6,971 nucleotides of DNA from Planctomycetota bacterium (lineage in GTDB: Bacteria > Planctomycetota > Brocadiia > SM23-32). This document shows, one piece after another, positions 1-6,271 of this stretch (position 1 is the stretch's first letter; each line of letters opens with the position of its first letter). The notes beneath the pieces were generated by a model, which made no database searches, had not been told where the DNA came from, and saw only the letters and a list, made by a program, of their open reading frames with translations. Where the stretch lies: positions 1 through 6,971 of the forward strand of contig JAGYMJ010000200.1 of NCBI GenBank assembly GCA_018400625.1, in the 5' to 3' direction. Both the position numbers and the translations under genes were made by a program.

Positions 1-87
1 ACGCGAGAAGTGAACATCTTACTCAGCGCCGTGCCCATGTGCGCAGCATGGCCCGATGTCGTGGAATCGATACGGGAGGCTATATAG
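1..87 (+). CDS. Possible C-terminal end of an unidentified protein, cut by the window edge
   Basis: Frame 1 is open from the first base to a TAG at 85-87 and gives 28 residues ending in AAWPDVVESIREAI. The pattern of an aromatic residue and Pro followed by an amphipathic helix (WPxxxExIRxAI) resembles the tail of many island-encoded proteins, such as recombinases and small hypotheticals that end in a short helix. This is a resemblance from memory, not an alignment. Frame 3 is also open here (to a TAA ending at 116) but reads less like protein, being rich in Arg, His and Cys. The fragment is too short to name. The only support is the helix-like composition and the lack of any other start nearby. 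Confidence 0.3.
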   Translation, partial: TREVNILLSAVPMCAAWPDVVESIREAI

Positions 88-136
88 CCCGTAAGCATAT
101 TTTTGATTTGAAATAAAATTAGATAGAAATAGCAAT

Positions 137-194
137 GGGATCACAAACGGGTCAAAGGGGTCAGAAAGGGGTCATAAACGGTTCAAAGGGGTCA
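137..194. repeat. Short direct repeats of a GGGGTCA-type unit
   Basis: A 23-base segment at 141-163 (TCACAAACGGGTCAAAGGGG plus TCA) recurs at 172-194 with two mismatches, a period of 31 bases. Within this, GGGTCA-like hexamers occur at 137-143 (GGGATCA), 149-154, 158-163, 169-174 and 189-194, usually with AAA between them. The final unit runs directly into ATTGACTAA. Such GGGGTCA-plus-TTGACTAA strings remind me of the REP-like sequences bordering IS200/IS605 or REP-associated Y1 transposases. No transposase is present in the window, so this link is inference. Repeated operator sites or iterons are the alternatives. Confidence 0.6.
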
Positions 195-195
195 C

Positions 196-237
196 ATTGA
201 CTAAAACGCCTAATGATTGACTAATAATTGACTAAAA
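196..237. repeat. Three ATTGACTAA repeats
   Basis: ATTGACTAA occurs at 196-204, 216-224 and 227-235, and a related ATTGACTGA lies at 337-345. Starts are 20 and 11 bases apart, so the spacing is irregular. TTGACT also resembles a -35 box, but no consistent -10 partner was seen. The cluster follows directly on the GGGGTCA repeats and may belong to the same element. Confidence 0.5.
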
Positions 238-292
238 GGTGTTTTACACGTGAAAAAACGAACAGGCCATAAACGGGCTAAACAGAAGAAAA

Positions 293-310
293 ACAGTCCT
301 TTCTGACTGT
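293..310. other. Small perfect hairpin
   Basis: ACAGTC at 293-298 is the reverse complement of GACTGT at 305-310, with a 6-base loop. No T-run follows, so it is not a convincing rho-independent terminator. It could be an operator half-site pair or chance. Confidence 0.25.
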
Positions 311-481
311 GATTTCAAGTATCAAACCGACTAACTATTGACTGATAACTGCCTTAAAATCCAAAAATAAAGAGATAAAGGTCCGGATGCAGCCTTCAAC
401 AATTATTTGGATTTAAGATTAACGCATAATGCCTGATAAAAGGTTCAAATGGATAAACTATGATTTTTTGTCATGATGGTG

Positions 482-487
482 TATAAT
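482..487 (+). promoter_or_regulatory. Candidate -10 box for the broken antitoxin gene
   Basis: A perfect TATAAT lies 37 bases before the ATG at 525, a sensible distance for a transcription start and short leader. At 16-18 base spacing the upstream hexamer is poor (around TATGAT at 459-464). TTGTCA at 468-473 is too close to serve as a -35. The promoter is therefore only a candidate. Confidence 0.25.
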
Positions 488-524
488 GGTTAATGAAACT
501 GAATCTCTCCAATGAGCGCAAAAT

Positions 525-722
525 ATGACTACCCTGACCATACAGAACGACGACGGCAAAGTGGAAGCGCTAAGTGAAAAAACAGCGCGGCTCGGTGTGG
601 CTCCGGAATAGCTAATCACGGCCTCGGTCGACGATATTATCGCTCAGCCGGATCAAGATTTTGATGAGGCAGCAGAGCGGGTACTGTCAAAAAATAAAGA
701 ACTTTACAGGCGGCTTGCCTGA
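525..722 (+). pseudogene. Antitoxin-like gene with one in-frame stop
   Basis: Starting at ATG 525, the frame gives MTTLTIQNDDGKVEALSEKT and then ARLGVAPE before a TAG at 609-611. The same frame continues LITASVDDIIAQPDQDF and ends in NKELYRRLA with TGA at 720-722. The full frame would be about 65 residues. The layout (a beta-like TLTI start, a helix with RLGVAPE(E)L, the ASVDDIIAQP segment and the YRRLA end) matches from memory the small antitoxins encoded directly before Doc (death-on-curing) type toxins. In those the position of the TAG is usually Glu, so a single G-to-T change (GAG to TAG) would explain it. The stop overlaps an ATG (TGATG, 720-724), the usual antitoxin-to-toxin coupling, yet no toxin follows. 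The 28-residue first piece is unlikely to work alone. Confidence 0.7.
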
Positions 723-775
723 TGCGATATCTCTATGACAAAAAAGAAAGGCAAACGCAAACTTACTTCGTCTGA
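722..775 (+). pseudogene. Start of a lost toxin gene, overrun by the repeat cassette
   Basis: ATG at 722-724 overlaps the antitoxin stop and would encode M-R-Y-L, a common beginning of Doc and PIN-type toxins. The frame then reads 13 unrelated residues and stops at TGA 773-775. The DNA shared with the second repeat copy starts at 725, immediately after this ATG. The toxin body has therefore been replaced or deleted. Whether RYL is a toxin relic or part of the repeat (CGATATCTCT) cannot be decided, because those bases are also present at 6272-6281 with one change. No later part of a Fic/Doc or PIN domain is visible downstream. Confidence 0.4.
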
Positions 776-960
776 AAAGAGAGAAAAGAAGCGACGGCGG
801 AAGGAATATAAAACTATTTTCATCAACGGAAAACAGAAGCGAGTAAAGCGACCGCAGACAATCGATGGCTTGGATGTGGATGAGTTTATCCGAAGAAATG
901 CCGATCCCATTTGGCTTCATCAAAATGGAATGTGGGAGTATTTTGACGAAAAACAAGATA
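725..960 (+). repeat. Direct repeat, copy 1 (236 bases)
   Basis: This block aligns without gaps to 6272-6507, with about 15 differences by hand count (about 94% identity). It begins with CGATATCTCT and contains most of the small basic ORF. On the left, similarity stops abruptly at the ATG of the lost toxin. On the right it ends after codon 75 of the ORF. The two copies are 5547 bases apart in the same orientation and bracket the operon and RhuM. Confidence 0.85.
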
Positions 961-1037
961 GGGGTGACGAGGATAATACCAGTCAGGAGTGTCCGCAGGA
1001 CCCGAATCTTGATGACGACGAAACGCTTCCGTTCTGA
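735..1037 (+). CDS. Small, very basic conserved protein of unknown function (copy 1)
   Basis: The 100-residue product has a strongly basic N-terminus (residues 1-24, with a KREKKRRRKEYKT run). A well-formed core follows: TIFINGKQKRVKRPQTIDGL, VDEFIRRNADPIWLHQNGMW. The last 25 residues form an acidic tail ending DDDETLPF. I do not recognise a named family. The basic start could bind nucleic acid, but that is composition only. The start at 735 is forced: a TGA lies in frame at 720-722 with no other start codon between. No clear Shine-Dalgarno sequence is present. The second copy at 6282 keeps the first 75 codons, and seven of the differences are silent, which supports a real gene under selection. 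The acidic tail is unique to this copy. Confidence 0.7.
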   Translation: MTKKKGKRKLTSSEKREKKRRRKEYKTIFINGKQKRVKRPQTIDGLDVDEFIRRNADPIWLHQNGMWEYFDEKQDRGDEDNTSQECPQDPNLDDDETLPF

Positions 1038-1085
1038 ATAAGCCAGAGAACATTATGAATTACCAATCAACTGGTGCTGCTAATT

Positions 1086-1109
1086 CCGATTTTGCTTGTG
1101 CTTAATCGG
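1086..1109. other. Weak hairpin between the small gene and the operon
   Basis: CCGATT at 1086-1091 is complementary to AATCGG at 1104-1109 with a 12-base loop. No T-run follows, so terminator function is doubtful. The rest of the 148-base gap (1038-1185) shows no gene and only the operon's ribosome binding site. Confidence 0.2.
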
Positions 1110-1169
1110 GGCAAACCAGGGCATGGGCAGGCCTTTAACCAGTAATCCGCAACAATAGGAGTAACTGTC

Positions 1170-1174
1170 GGAGG
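1170..1174 (+). promoter_or_regulatory. Ribosome binding site of the pRiA4b ORF-3 family gene
   Basis: GGAGG lies 11 bases before the ATG at 1186 and 17 before a second in-frame ATG at 1192. The distance favours the first ATG. This is the best Shine-Dalgarno sequence in the window and marks the head of the three-gene operon. Confidence 0.6.
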
Positions 1175-1185
1175 CGACCTACGAA

Positions 1186-1824
1186 ATGAACATGAATATA
1201 AATCGCGAGTCTCTCAAGATTTGTCAGATGAAAGTCTCCCTCAAAAATGCCCAGCCGCCTATCTGGAGGCGTTTTGAAGTGCCGGCGACTCTAACGCTTG
1301 ATCGGCTGCATGATGTAATCCAGATCGTGATGGGATGGCAAGATTATCACCTGCACCGGTTTCGCATCGGAGATCGCTGTTTCACCGAATATTTTGGAGA
1401 CGACCTGGAGAGAATGGAACATGAGGAAGATGAACTTGGCGTCAGGCTCATCGATGTTATCCCGGAGGAAGGAGGAAAATTTGAGTATCGGTACGACTTC
1501 GGTGATTGTTGGGATCACGAAATCAAGGTAGAAGAGATCAAACATCGCGCCCCGGATGAACGCTATCGCATGATTGGCATATTGAGCAGGCTGGAGTGCC
1601 TGGAGGGCGAAGGGGCATGTCCGCCGGAAGACGTCGGCGGCATTGCCGGATATAAATGGTTCCTTGAGGCAATATCGGATCCTGACGATCCAGAGCACGA
1701 AAGGTATCTGAAATGGTGTGGAGGCAGCTTCGATCCCGACCTCTTTGATCCGAACGCAGTAAATTTGGAACTCGCCAAATATGCCCGGTGGTCAAGGCCG
1801 CGGGAAAATTGCAAGTATGAATAA
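1186..1824 (+). CDS. pRiA4b ORF-3 family protein (IS1096 passenger TnpR-like)
   Basis: The 212-residue product matches the plasmid pRiA4b ORF-3 family (PF07929) along its length. Diagnostic stretches are PPIWRRFEVPATLTLDRLHD (24-43), IQIVMGWQDYHLHRF (45-59), FEYRYDFGDCWDHEIKVE (99-116) and GEGACPPEDVGGIAGY (141-156), with the usual FDPDLFDPNAVN near the C-terminus. Length is normal for the family and there is no signal peptide or membrane segment, so it is cytoplasmic. The biochemical function is unknown. The 'TnpR' label comes from a passenger gene of IS1096 and does not show resolvase activity; no serine-recombinase motif is visible. Its last 8 bases (ATGAATAA, 1817-1824) overlap the next start, so translation is probably coupled. 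It is the first gene of the operon. Confidence 0.93.
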   Translation: MNMNINRESLKICQMKVSLKNAQPPIWRRFEVPATLTLDRLHDVIQIVMGWQDYHLHRFRIGDRCFTEYFGDDLERMEHEEDELGVRLIDVIPEEGGKFEYRYDFGDCWDHEIKVEEIKHRAPDERYRMIGILSRLECLEGEGACPPEDVGGIAGYKWFLEAISDPDDPEHERYLKWCGGSFDPDLFDPNAVNLELAKYARWSRPRENCKYE

Positions 1825-3595
1825 CGTGAAGCTTACAAGAGAGAGATTGCAAAACCGGACTGACGATGGTTCGTGGAAGCGAGGCGTGGGATACCACGAG
1901 GGCGGCCGGGTTTTCGACCTGGCTATGGATGGACAGACGGTTTTCGCCCACGTAATGGGCACCCATCGGTATAAAGTGGAATTGTGGGCTGAACAGGATA
2001 GGATATTGGGGGACTGTACCTGCCCGATGGGGGAAGGAGGTGTGTTCTGCAAACACTGCGTGGCCGCCGGACTCCAGTGTATAGAGGATTGCATCACCGA
2101 ACTTGGTGAAGATGGTTCTGTGCGGCTGGAGCAGAGTAAGGGTAAAAAGCGAAAAGACCGCAAAGTGACGAAGTTTGATGATATCCGCATGTATCTACGC
2201 GAGATGGATACCGAAAAGCTCGTCGAGATCGTCGTCGAGCAGGCGAAGGCTGATGATAGACTGCTGCGGCGGCTCAGCACCGAATCGGCGGAAAGCCACG
2301 GGAAGAGGCCGGACAGCGAAAAGTTCAAAATGGCCATCCGTAATGCCTGTTCCTCGTACGATTTTGTGGAATATTCAGAAACATGGGATTTTGCCTCAGG
2401 TATCGATGACGTGGTCGATGAGATTGCAGAATTGTTGGGAAAAGGGTACGCCGACCTTGTGGTGGAACTATCGGAATACGCCATCGAGGAGGTGGAAAAC
2501 GCTCTGTCATACACTGACGACTCCGACGGCACTCTGGGTATGATCCTCTATCGACTGGGAGAACTCCACCTCGAGGCTTGTCTGACTGCGCAGCCCGACC
2601 CACGTGAGTTGGCCCGCCGTTTGTTCCACTATGACCTGAGTTCGAATGTTGATATCTTTTCTGAGGCCGTTAAAATTTATTTCGATGTGCTGGGGGACGA
2701 GGGCGTGAATGAATACCGCCGACTGGCGGAGGAAGAGTGGGGGAGACTGCCCGCACTTGGCCCAGGCGATGAGCGATCCTTCGACGGTTCACGTTTTGCT
2801 CTTACACGGAATATGGAGTCGCTTGCCGAAATCAGCGGCGATTGGGAATATCTGGTCAAAGTCAAAAAACATGATCTGTCACATCCGTATAATTACCTCC
2901 AAATTGCCGAGTTATACAAAAAGGGCCGTCAGTACAACAAGGCCATGGAGTGGGCTGAGAAGGGGCTGGAAGCATTCCCGAAAAATCAGGATTCTCGGCT
3001 AAGAAGTTTTCTCGCCGCAGAATACAGCCGACGGCATCGCAATGATGAAGCAATAGATATGGTTTGGGAAAATTATACTGAAAGACCGGGGGCTGAGACA
3101 TACGCAGAACTAAAGCAACACGCTGAGAAGGCAGATGTTTGGCTCGAATGGCGAAAACGCGCAATCGGCTATCTGGAAGATAAGGCAGAAAGTGAAAAGT
3201 CGCATCCGTCCCGTCGCACAGATCGGTGGCGGCGCACCTGGTCCGGTGATACTCTGGTGGGAATCTACCTGTGGGAAAAGGACATTGAAACAGCCTGGCA
3301 GACCGCCCGTCAATACGGATGTAGCCGAAACCAGTGGCTCTCACTGGCGCAACTGCGCGAAGAAAACCACCCCCGTGATGCTGTGGAAGTCTATCAATGC
3401 GAGGTGGGGCACCAGGTGGAACGCACCAAAAACGACGCCTATCGCGAGGCCATGAAGCTGGTACGCCGAATCTGGAAAATTATGGAAGGGATGGGTGAGC
3501 AGGGGGAATTCGAGCGTTATGTAAGTTCGCTACGCAAAGTATATAAGCGTAAACGAAACTTTATGGGTATGCTCAAAGAGTTAGAATCAAGGTAA
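1817..3595 (+). CDS. SWIM zinc-finger protein with TPR-like helical C-terminus
   Basis: From ATG 1817 the product is 592 residues. A SWIM zinc finger of the form CxC-x8-CxH is formed by C67, C69, C78 and H80 (CTCPMGEGGVFCKHC). Before it lies the usual small domain with repeated beta strands (GRVFDLAMDGQTVFAHVMG). After a Lys-rich linker comes a helical segment common in SWIM proteins (IRMYLREMDTEKLVEIVVEQ, from about residue 123). The rest is alpha-helical with TPR-like hairpins, clearest at about 359-390 (LQIAELYKKGRQYNKAMEWA). SWIM domains are predicted to bind DNA or protein; the substrate here is unknown. An in-frame ATG at 1781 would add 12 residues but lacks a ribosome site. ATG 1817 has GGGA 11 bases upstream and gives the family-like start MNNVKLTRERLQ. 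A 14-base gap leads to the SEC-C gene. Confidence 0.92.
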   Translation: MNNVKLTRERLQNRTDDGSWKRGVGYHEGGRVFDLAMDGQTVFAHVMGTHRYKVELWAEQDRILGDCTCPMGEGGVFCKHCVAAGLQCIEDCITELGEDGSVRLEQSKGKKRKDRKVTKFDDIRMYLREMDTEKLVEIVVEQAKADDRLLRRLSTESAESHGKRPDSEKFKMAIRNACSSYDFVEYSETWDFASGIDDVVDEIAELLGKGYADLVVELSEYAIEEVENALSYTDDSDGTLGMILYRLGELHLEACLTAQPDPRELARRLFHYDLSSNVDIFSEAVKIYFDVLGDEGVNEYRRLAEEEWGRLPALGPGDERSFDGSRFALTRNMESLAEISGDWEYLVKVKKHDLSHPYNYLQIAELYKKGRQYNKAMEWAEKGLEAFPKNQDSRLRSFLAAEYSRRHRNDEAIDMVWENYTERPGAETYAELKQHAEKADVWLEWRKRAIGYLEDKAESEKSHPSRRTDRWRRTWSGDTLVGIYLWEKDIETAWQTARQYGCSRNQWLSLAQLREENHPRDAVEVYQCEVGHQVERTKNDAYREAMKLVRRIWKIMEGMGEQGEFERYVSSLRKVYKRKRNFMGMLKELESR

Positions 3596-3609
3596 ATGGG
3601 AAATAAAAT

Positions 3610-5010
3610 ATGAGTAAAGTTGGACGTAATGATCCATGCACATGTGGCAGCGGGAAAAAATATAAGAAGTGCTGTCTCAAAAAAGATAGAATGGAGCGCC
3701 GGGAAGAACGAGAAGAGTTCTGTGAGGAGGAGGACCAACAGACCTTGGAAACTCCTTCAATTACCGAGTTCGAAACGGATACCGAAGACATGCCGATATC
3801 GGAAATCCCCTCACCGGAGTCGCCCTACCCCCAGGTGGATATGTCTCTCCCGGATATACCGCAGGAAAAGCATGAAATTGTTGAGGCATGGTGGGATGAA
3901 ATCAAGCCGGTCTTCCAGCGGGAAGACGTTGATGAGATGATCAGGCGCGTTGAGGTATTTATGGAGAAATATCCGGACCTTCTCGTGCATCTCGAATTAG
4001 AAGAAGCCTACCTGTTTGAATTGGGTTCCATGCTGGGGAAACGGGGTGAGCAGTCCCGATACGCCGAGTTGCTGATGCGAATTCGGCGGGAACATCCGGG
4101 GATGTATGTCCGGGCTTTTGGATACTACGAGATACCGGTGATCACCGAAGTCCTCATGCGCGGTGAGCGGGAGAAAGTAGCGGAGTATTTCAATTTTTTC
4201 AAAGAATATCCCGATTCGATGCCGAACGAACTCAAAAGCGTGGTTGACATCCTGTTGGCTACCAACTGCCAGGAACAACTGTTTGACCTGGCCCGGAGCA
4301 CGGCCGTTCCCTGCATCCAATCGCCCAAAGTAATGGGCGGGGATTTTATTTTTCGCTGGTACCTTTTCGAGTCATGGGTTCCGTTTCTTGAACGGAGTGA
4401 TGTTTCCCGGGAGGCCGTGGCGGAACTCACCGATAAATTGAAGAAGAAGTGCCTGCAATGTGATATTATCGAGGTGGATGAAGAGGGAATCCGAACTCGT
4501 GTGGTCTCCATTTTTAAGCCCCCCACAATTGACGAACAGGTGGCTTTGAAAAAACAGGAGGACTACAAAAAGTTTTGCAGAGAGATGTGCAACAACTTTA
4601 TGCTTTTCCTTTACGAGCGGCGGGGGATGACCTGGGCGACCGCTTGTTTTTTTGCGGATGCGTTGGAATCATACCTTAATACTAATGCCCAATTTTTCCG
4701 CCCCGGGGCTCCTTTTAATTTCCAACAGGATAAGCTCGACAAGCATCTTTCCTCATATCGGTCGTTGTTCGGACTTGATGGGATAATGGCGATGGCGACG
4801 CTCCAGGCTGTTTACGAATTCATCCCCTACCTGAATGAGAACGAATTACGGCATACGCCGGGACCCGATGACATCATCAAGATATGCCACAATCTCTATA
4901 AACTGTGCCGCAAAGCTATACCTGGAGGGGATCCGGCCCAAAGAATATTCGCTGATTTCCCGACCTATTGCTGGATACCGATTGAGTTCCGACACAGGGA
5001 AAATATTTAG
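3610..5010 (+). CDS. SEC-C zinc-motif protein with large helical domain
   Basis: The 466-residue product opens with a textbook SEC-C motif, VGRNDPCTCGSGKKYKKCC (residues 4-22; zinc ligands C10, C12, C21, C22). SEC-C is the zinc module at the SecA C-terminus, where it contacts SecB and ribosomes. In many stand-alone proteins, as here, it is an N-terminal adaptor of unknown target. Residues 27-80 are a charged, proline-rich linker (many Glu). The remaining 380 residues are predicted helical, soluble and without a catalytic motif I can recognise. The protein is not SecA: no Walker motifs are present. The gene sits 14 bases behind the SWIM gene with a weak GGGA before the ATG, which makes it the third gene of the operon. 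It ends at TAG with no obvious terminator after it. Confidence 0.9.
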   Translation: MSKVGRNDPCTCGSGKKYKKCCLKKDRMERREEREEFCEEEDQQTLETPSITEFETDTEDMPISEIPSPESPYPQVDMSLPDIPQEKHEIVEAWWDEIKPVFQREDVDEMIRRVEVFMEKYPDLLVHLELEEAYLFELGSMLGKRGEQSRYAELLMRIRREHPGMYVRAFGYYEIPVITEVLMRGEREKVAEYFNFFKEYPDSMPNELKSVVDILLATNCQEQLFDLARSTAVPCIQSPKVMGGDFIFRWYLFESWVPFLERSDVSREAVAELTDKLKKKCLQCDIIEVDEEGIRTRVVSIFKPPTIDEQVALKKQEDYKKFCREMCNNFMLFLYERRGMTWATACFFADALESYLNTNAQFFRPGAPFNFQQDKLDKHLSSYRSLFGLDGIMAMATLQAVYEFIPYLNENELRHTPGPDDIIKICHNLYKLCRKAIPGGDPAQRIFADFPTYCWIPIEFRHRENI

Positions 5011-5154
5011 CCAGTGAACTAATGCCACACTTAGCCTGCATTTCATAAACCAACGACAATATTTAATATAAAAGTTTGAACTACAATGTGTTTACTTGGA
5101 GTTTATAGAAAGATTTTGATGAAAAAGCACAACCGCTTGTAATTAGCAATAGAC
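5011..5154. other. AT-rich intergenic gap before RhuM
   Basis: This 144-base gap has no gene. It contains AT-rich promoter-like sequence (TTGAAC at 5076-5081, followed by TTTATA at 5102-5107, spacing 20, too long). RhuM may therefore be transcribed separately from the upstream operon. No hairpin terminator was found. Confidence 0.4.
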
Positions 5155-6207
5155 ATGAACAAAGAATATGAAAAACCGTGTGGTGAAATACTCGTCTATC
5201 AGAGTGAGGGCGATGGAGATCACATTCAGGTCCGCATCGAGGGCGAAACTGTCTGGATGACACAGAATCAGATGGCGGCGCTTTATCAAACCACAAAGCA
5301 AAATGTAAGTCTGCACATAAAAAACATTTTCAAAGAACGGGAATTGGAAAAAGATCCAGTTGTCAAGGAATACTTGACAACTGCCTCGGACGGGAAAAAT
5401 TATAGCGTAAATCACTATAACCTGGATATGATTATTGCCGTCGGTTACCGGGTAAAATCCACTGTAGCGACAAAGTTCCGTCAATGGGCAACAGCACGGC
5501 TGCATGAGTATCTTGTTAAGGGTTTTACGCTTGATGATGTACGGCTCAAAGGCGGCAGCGGGCTTGTAGATTACTTTGACGAACTCCTCGCCCGCATACG
5601 CGAAATCAGGGCAAGTGAAGCTCGGGTCTATCAGCGCATACGGGATATTTTTGCTCTGGCCTCCGACTATAGCGAGGGGGAAGAGGAAACGCAGCTTTTT
5701 TTTGCGACGATGCAGAATAAAATGCACTATGCAGCCACCGGCATGACCGCAGCGGAAATCGTCCGACAGCGTGCGAATTCCGATGAAGCCAATATGGGAC
5801 TAACCTCATGGAAAGGTGGGCGAGTATTGAAACGGGATGTAGGCACTGCAAAGAACTACCTTGATGCTGAAGAGATTGACATTCTTAACCGCATTACGGT
5901 CATGTTTCTTGACCAGGCTGAGTTCCGCGCGCAGCGCCGACAGGATATACGAATGGGTGATTGGGAGGCATTTCTTGATAAGTTTCTGCACGATACAGAA
6001 CTGCCGGTGCTTGACGATGCAGGCGGGGTGAGCCACGACGCTGCAATTGATTGGGTCCATAAGCAGTATGATGCTTTTGCCGAACGACGACGTATCCACG
6101 AGGAATCAGAGGCCGAAGCACGCTATGTAAAGGATCTGGAAAATTCGGCAAAAATGCTGGATCATAAGCGGAAAACTCCAGACAATGAAGGGGATAGGGA
6201 AAAATGA
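5155..6207 (+). CDS. rhuM: RhuM family protein (virulence RhuM, PF13310)
   Basis: The 350-residue product matches the RhuM family over its full length. Diagnostic stretches are VRIEGETVWMTQNQMAALYQ (26-45), TTKQNVSLHIKNIFKERELE (46-65), YNLDMIIAVGYRVKS (88-102), FRQWATARLHEYLVKGF (108-124), FFATMQNKMHYAATGMTAAE (182-201), NMGLTSWKG (213-221) and FLDKFLHDTELPVLDDAG (263-280). The C-terminal 50 residues are charged and helical. RhuM is named after a Salmonella pathogenicity-island gene. Family members are scattered through islands, often inside or beside restriction-modification loci, and their biochemistry is not established. The N-terminal part looks like a helix-turn-helix of the type seen in phage antirepressors. 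ATG 5155 is the first start after an in-frame TAA at 5143-5145. The TGA overlaps the next ATG (ATGA, 6204-6207). Confidence 0.95.
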   Translation: MNKEYEKPCGEILVYQSEGDGDHIQVRIEGETVWMTQNQMAALYQTTKQNVSLHIKNIFKERELEKDPVVKEYLTTASDGKNYSVNHYNLDMIIAVGYRVKSTVATKFRQWATARLHEYLVKGFTLDDVRLKGGSGLVDYFDELLARIREIRASEARVYQRIRDIFALASDYSEGEEETQLFFATMQNKMHYAATGMTAAEIVRQRANSDEANMGLTSWKGGRVLKRDVGTAKNYLDAEEIDILNRITVMFLDQAEFRAQRRQDIRMGDWEAFLDKFLHDTELPVLDDAGGVSHDAAIDWVHKQYDAFAERRRIHEESEAEARYVKDLENSAKMLDHKRKTPDNEGDREK

Positions 6208-6266
6208 AACTGAATTATTATCGAGAAACTGACTCCCTTTATATAGAGGGCGATAATAAAAATTAG
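6204..6266 (+). pseudogene. Truncated DUF2283-like gene
   Basis: ATG 6204 overlaps the RhuM stop and encodes MKLNYYRETDSLYIEGDNKN before a TAG at 6264-6266. The first 14 residues fit the start of DUF2283 proteins (MKxxYxxETDxLYI), which are normally 60-75 residues long. The rest of the domain, including the usual LDYDxxGxxVGIEI core, is absent. DUF2283 proteins are small and often sit beside DUF4258-type partners in putative toxin-antitoxin pairs. The stub ends just before repeat copy 2, so the missing part was probably lost when that copy arrived or by a deletion at its border. It could also be an unrelated 20-codon ORF, but the match is good for its length. Confidence 0.55.
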
Positions 6267-6271
6267 AGCCA

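Larger units (their letters stand above)
88..524. other. Non-coding AT-rich stretch with short repeats
   Basis: No convincing reading frame was found on either strand. The stretch holds the short repeat cluster at 137-237, a 6-bp hairpin at 293-310 and a TATAAT box at 482-487. Its composition is clearly more AT-rich than the operon to the right. It separates a possible gene end on the left from the broken antitoxin gene and probably carries that gene's promoter. Confidence 0.6.

Noticed and set aside
137..237. CRISPR array
   Set aside because: Repeats are short and imperfect, with only two copies of the longer unit and irregular spacing. No cas gene is present.
1186..1824. Interpreting the IS1096 TnpR-like name as evidence for a resolvase and a transposon
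   Set aside because: No recombinase catalytic motif, terminal inverted repeat or transposase is visible. The family name is historical.
1538..2056. Long minus-strand open frames opposite the pRiA4b and SWIM genes (for example 1538-2056 and 1792-2532)
   Set aside because: They lie antisense to clearly recognised genes, are Ser/Arg/Pro-rich and match no family I know. They are shadows of the coding strand.
493..6215. Shared 12-mer ATGAAACTGAAT at 493-504 and 6204-6215 upstream of the two repeat copies
   Set aside because: About one such match is expected by chance in a window this size, and the flanking bases do not agree. It is not evidence that the repeat extends further left.
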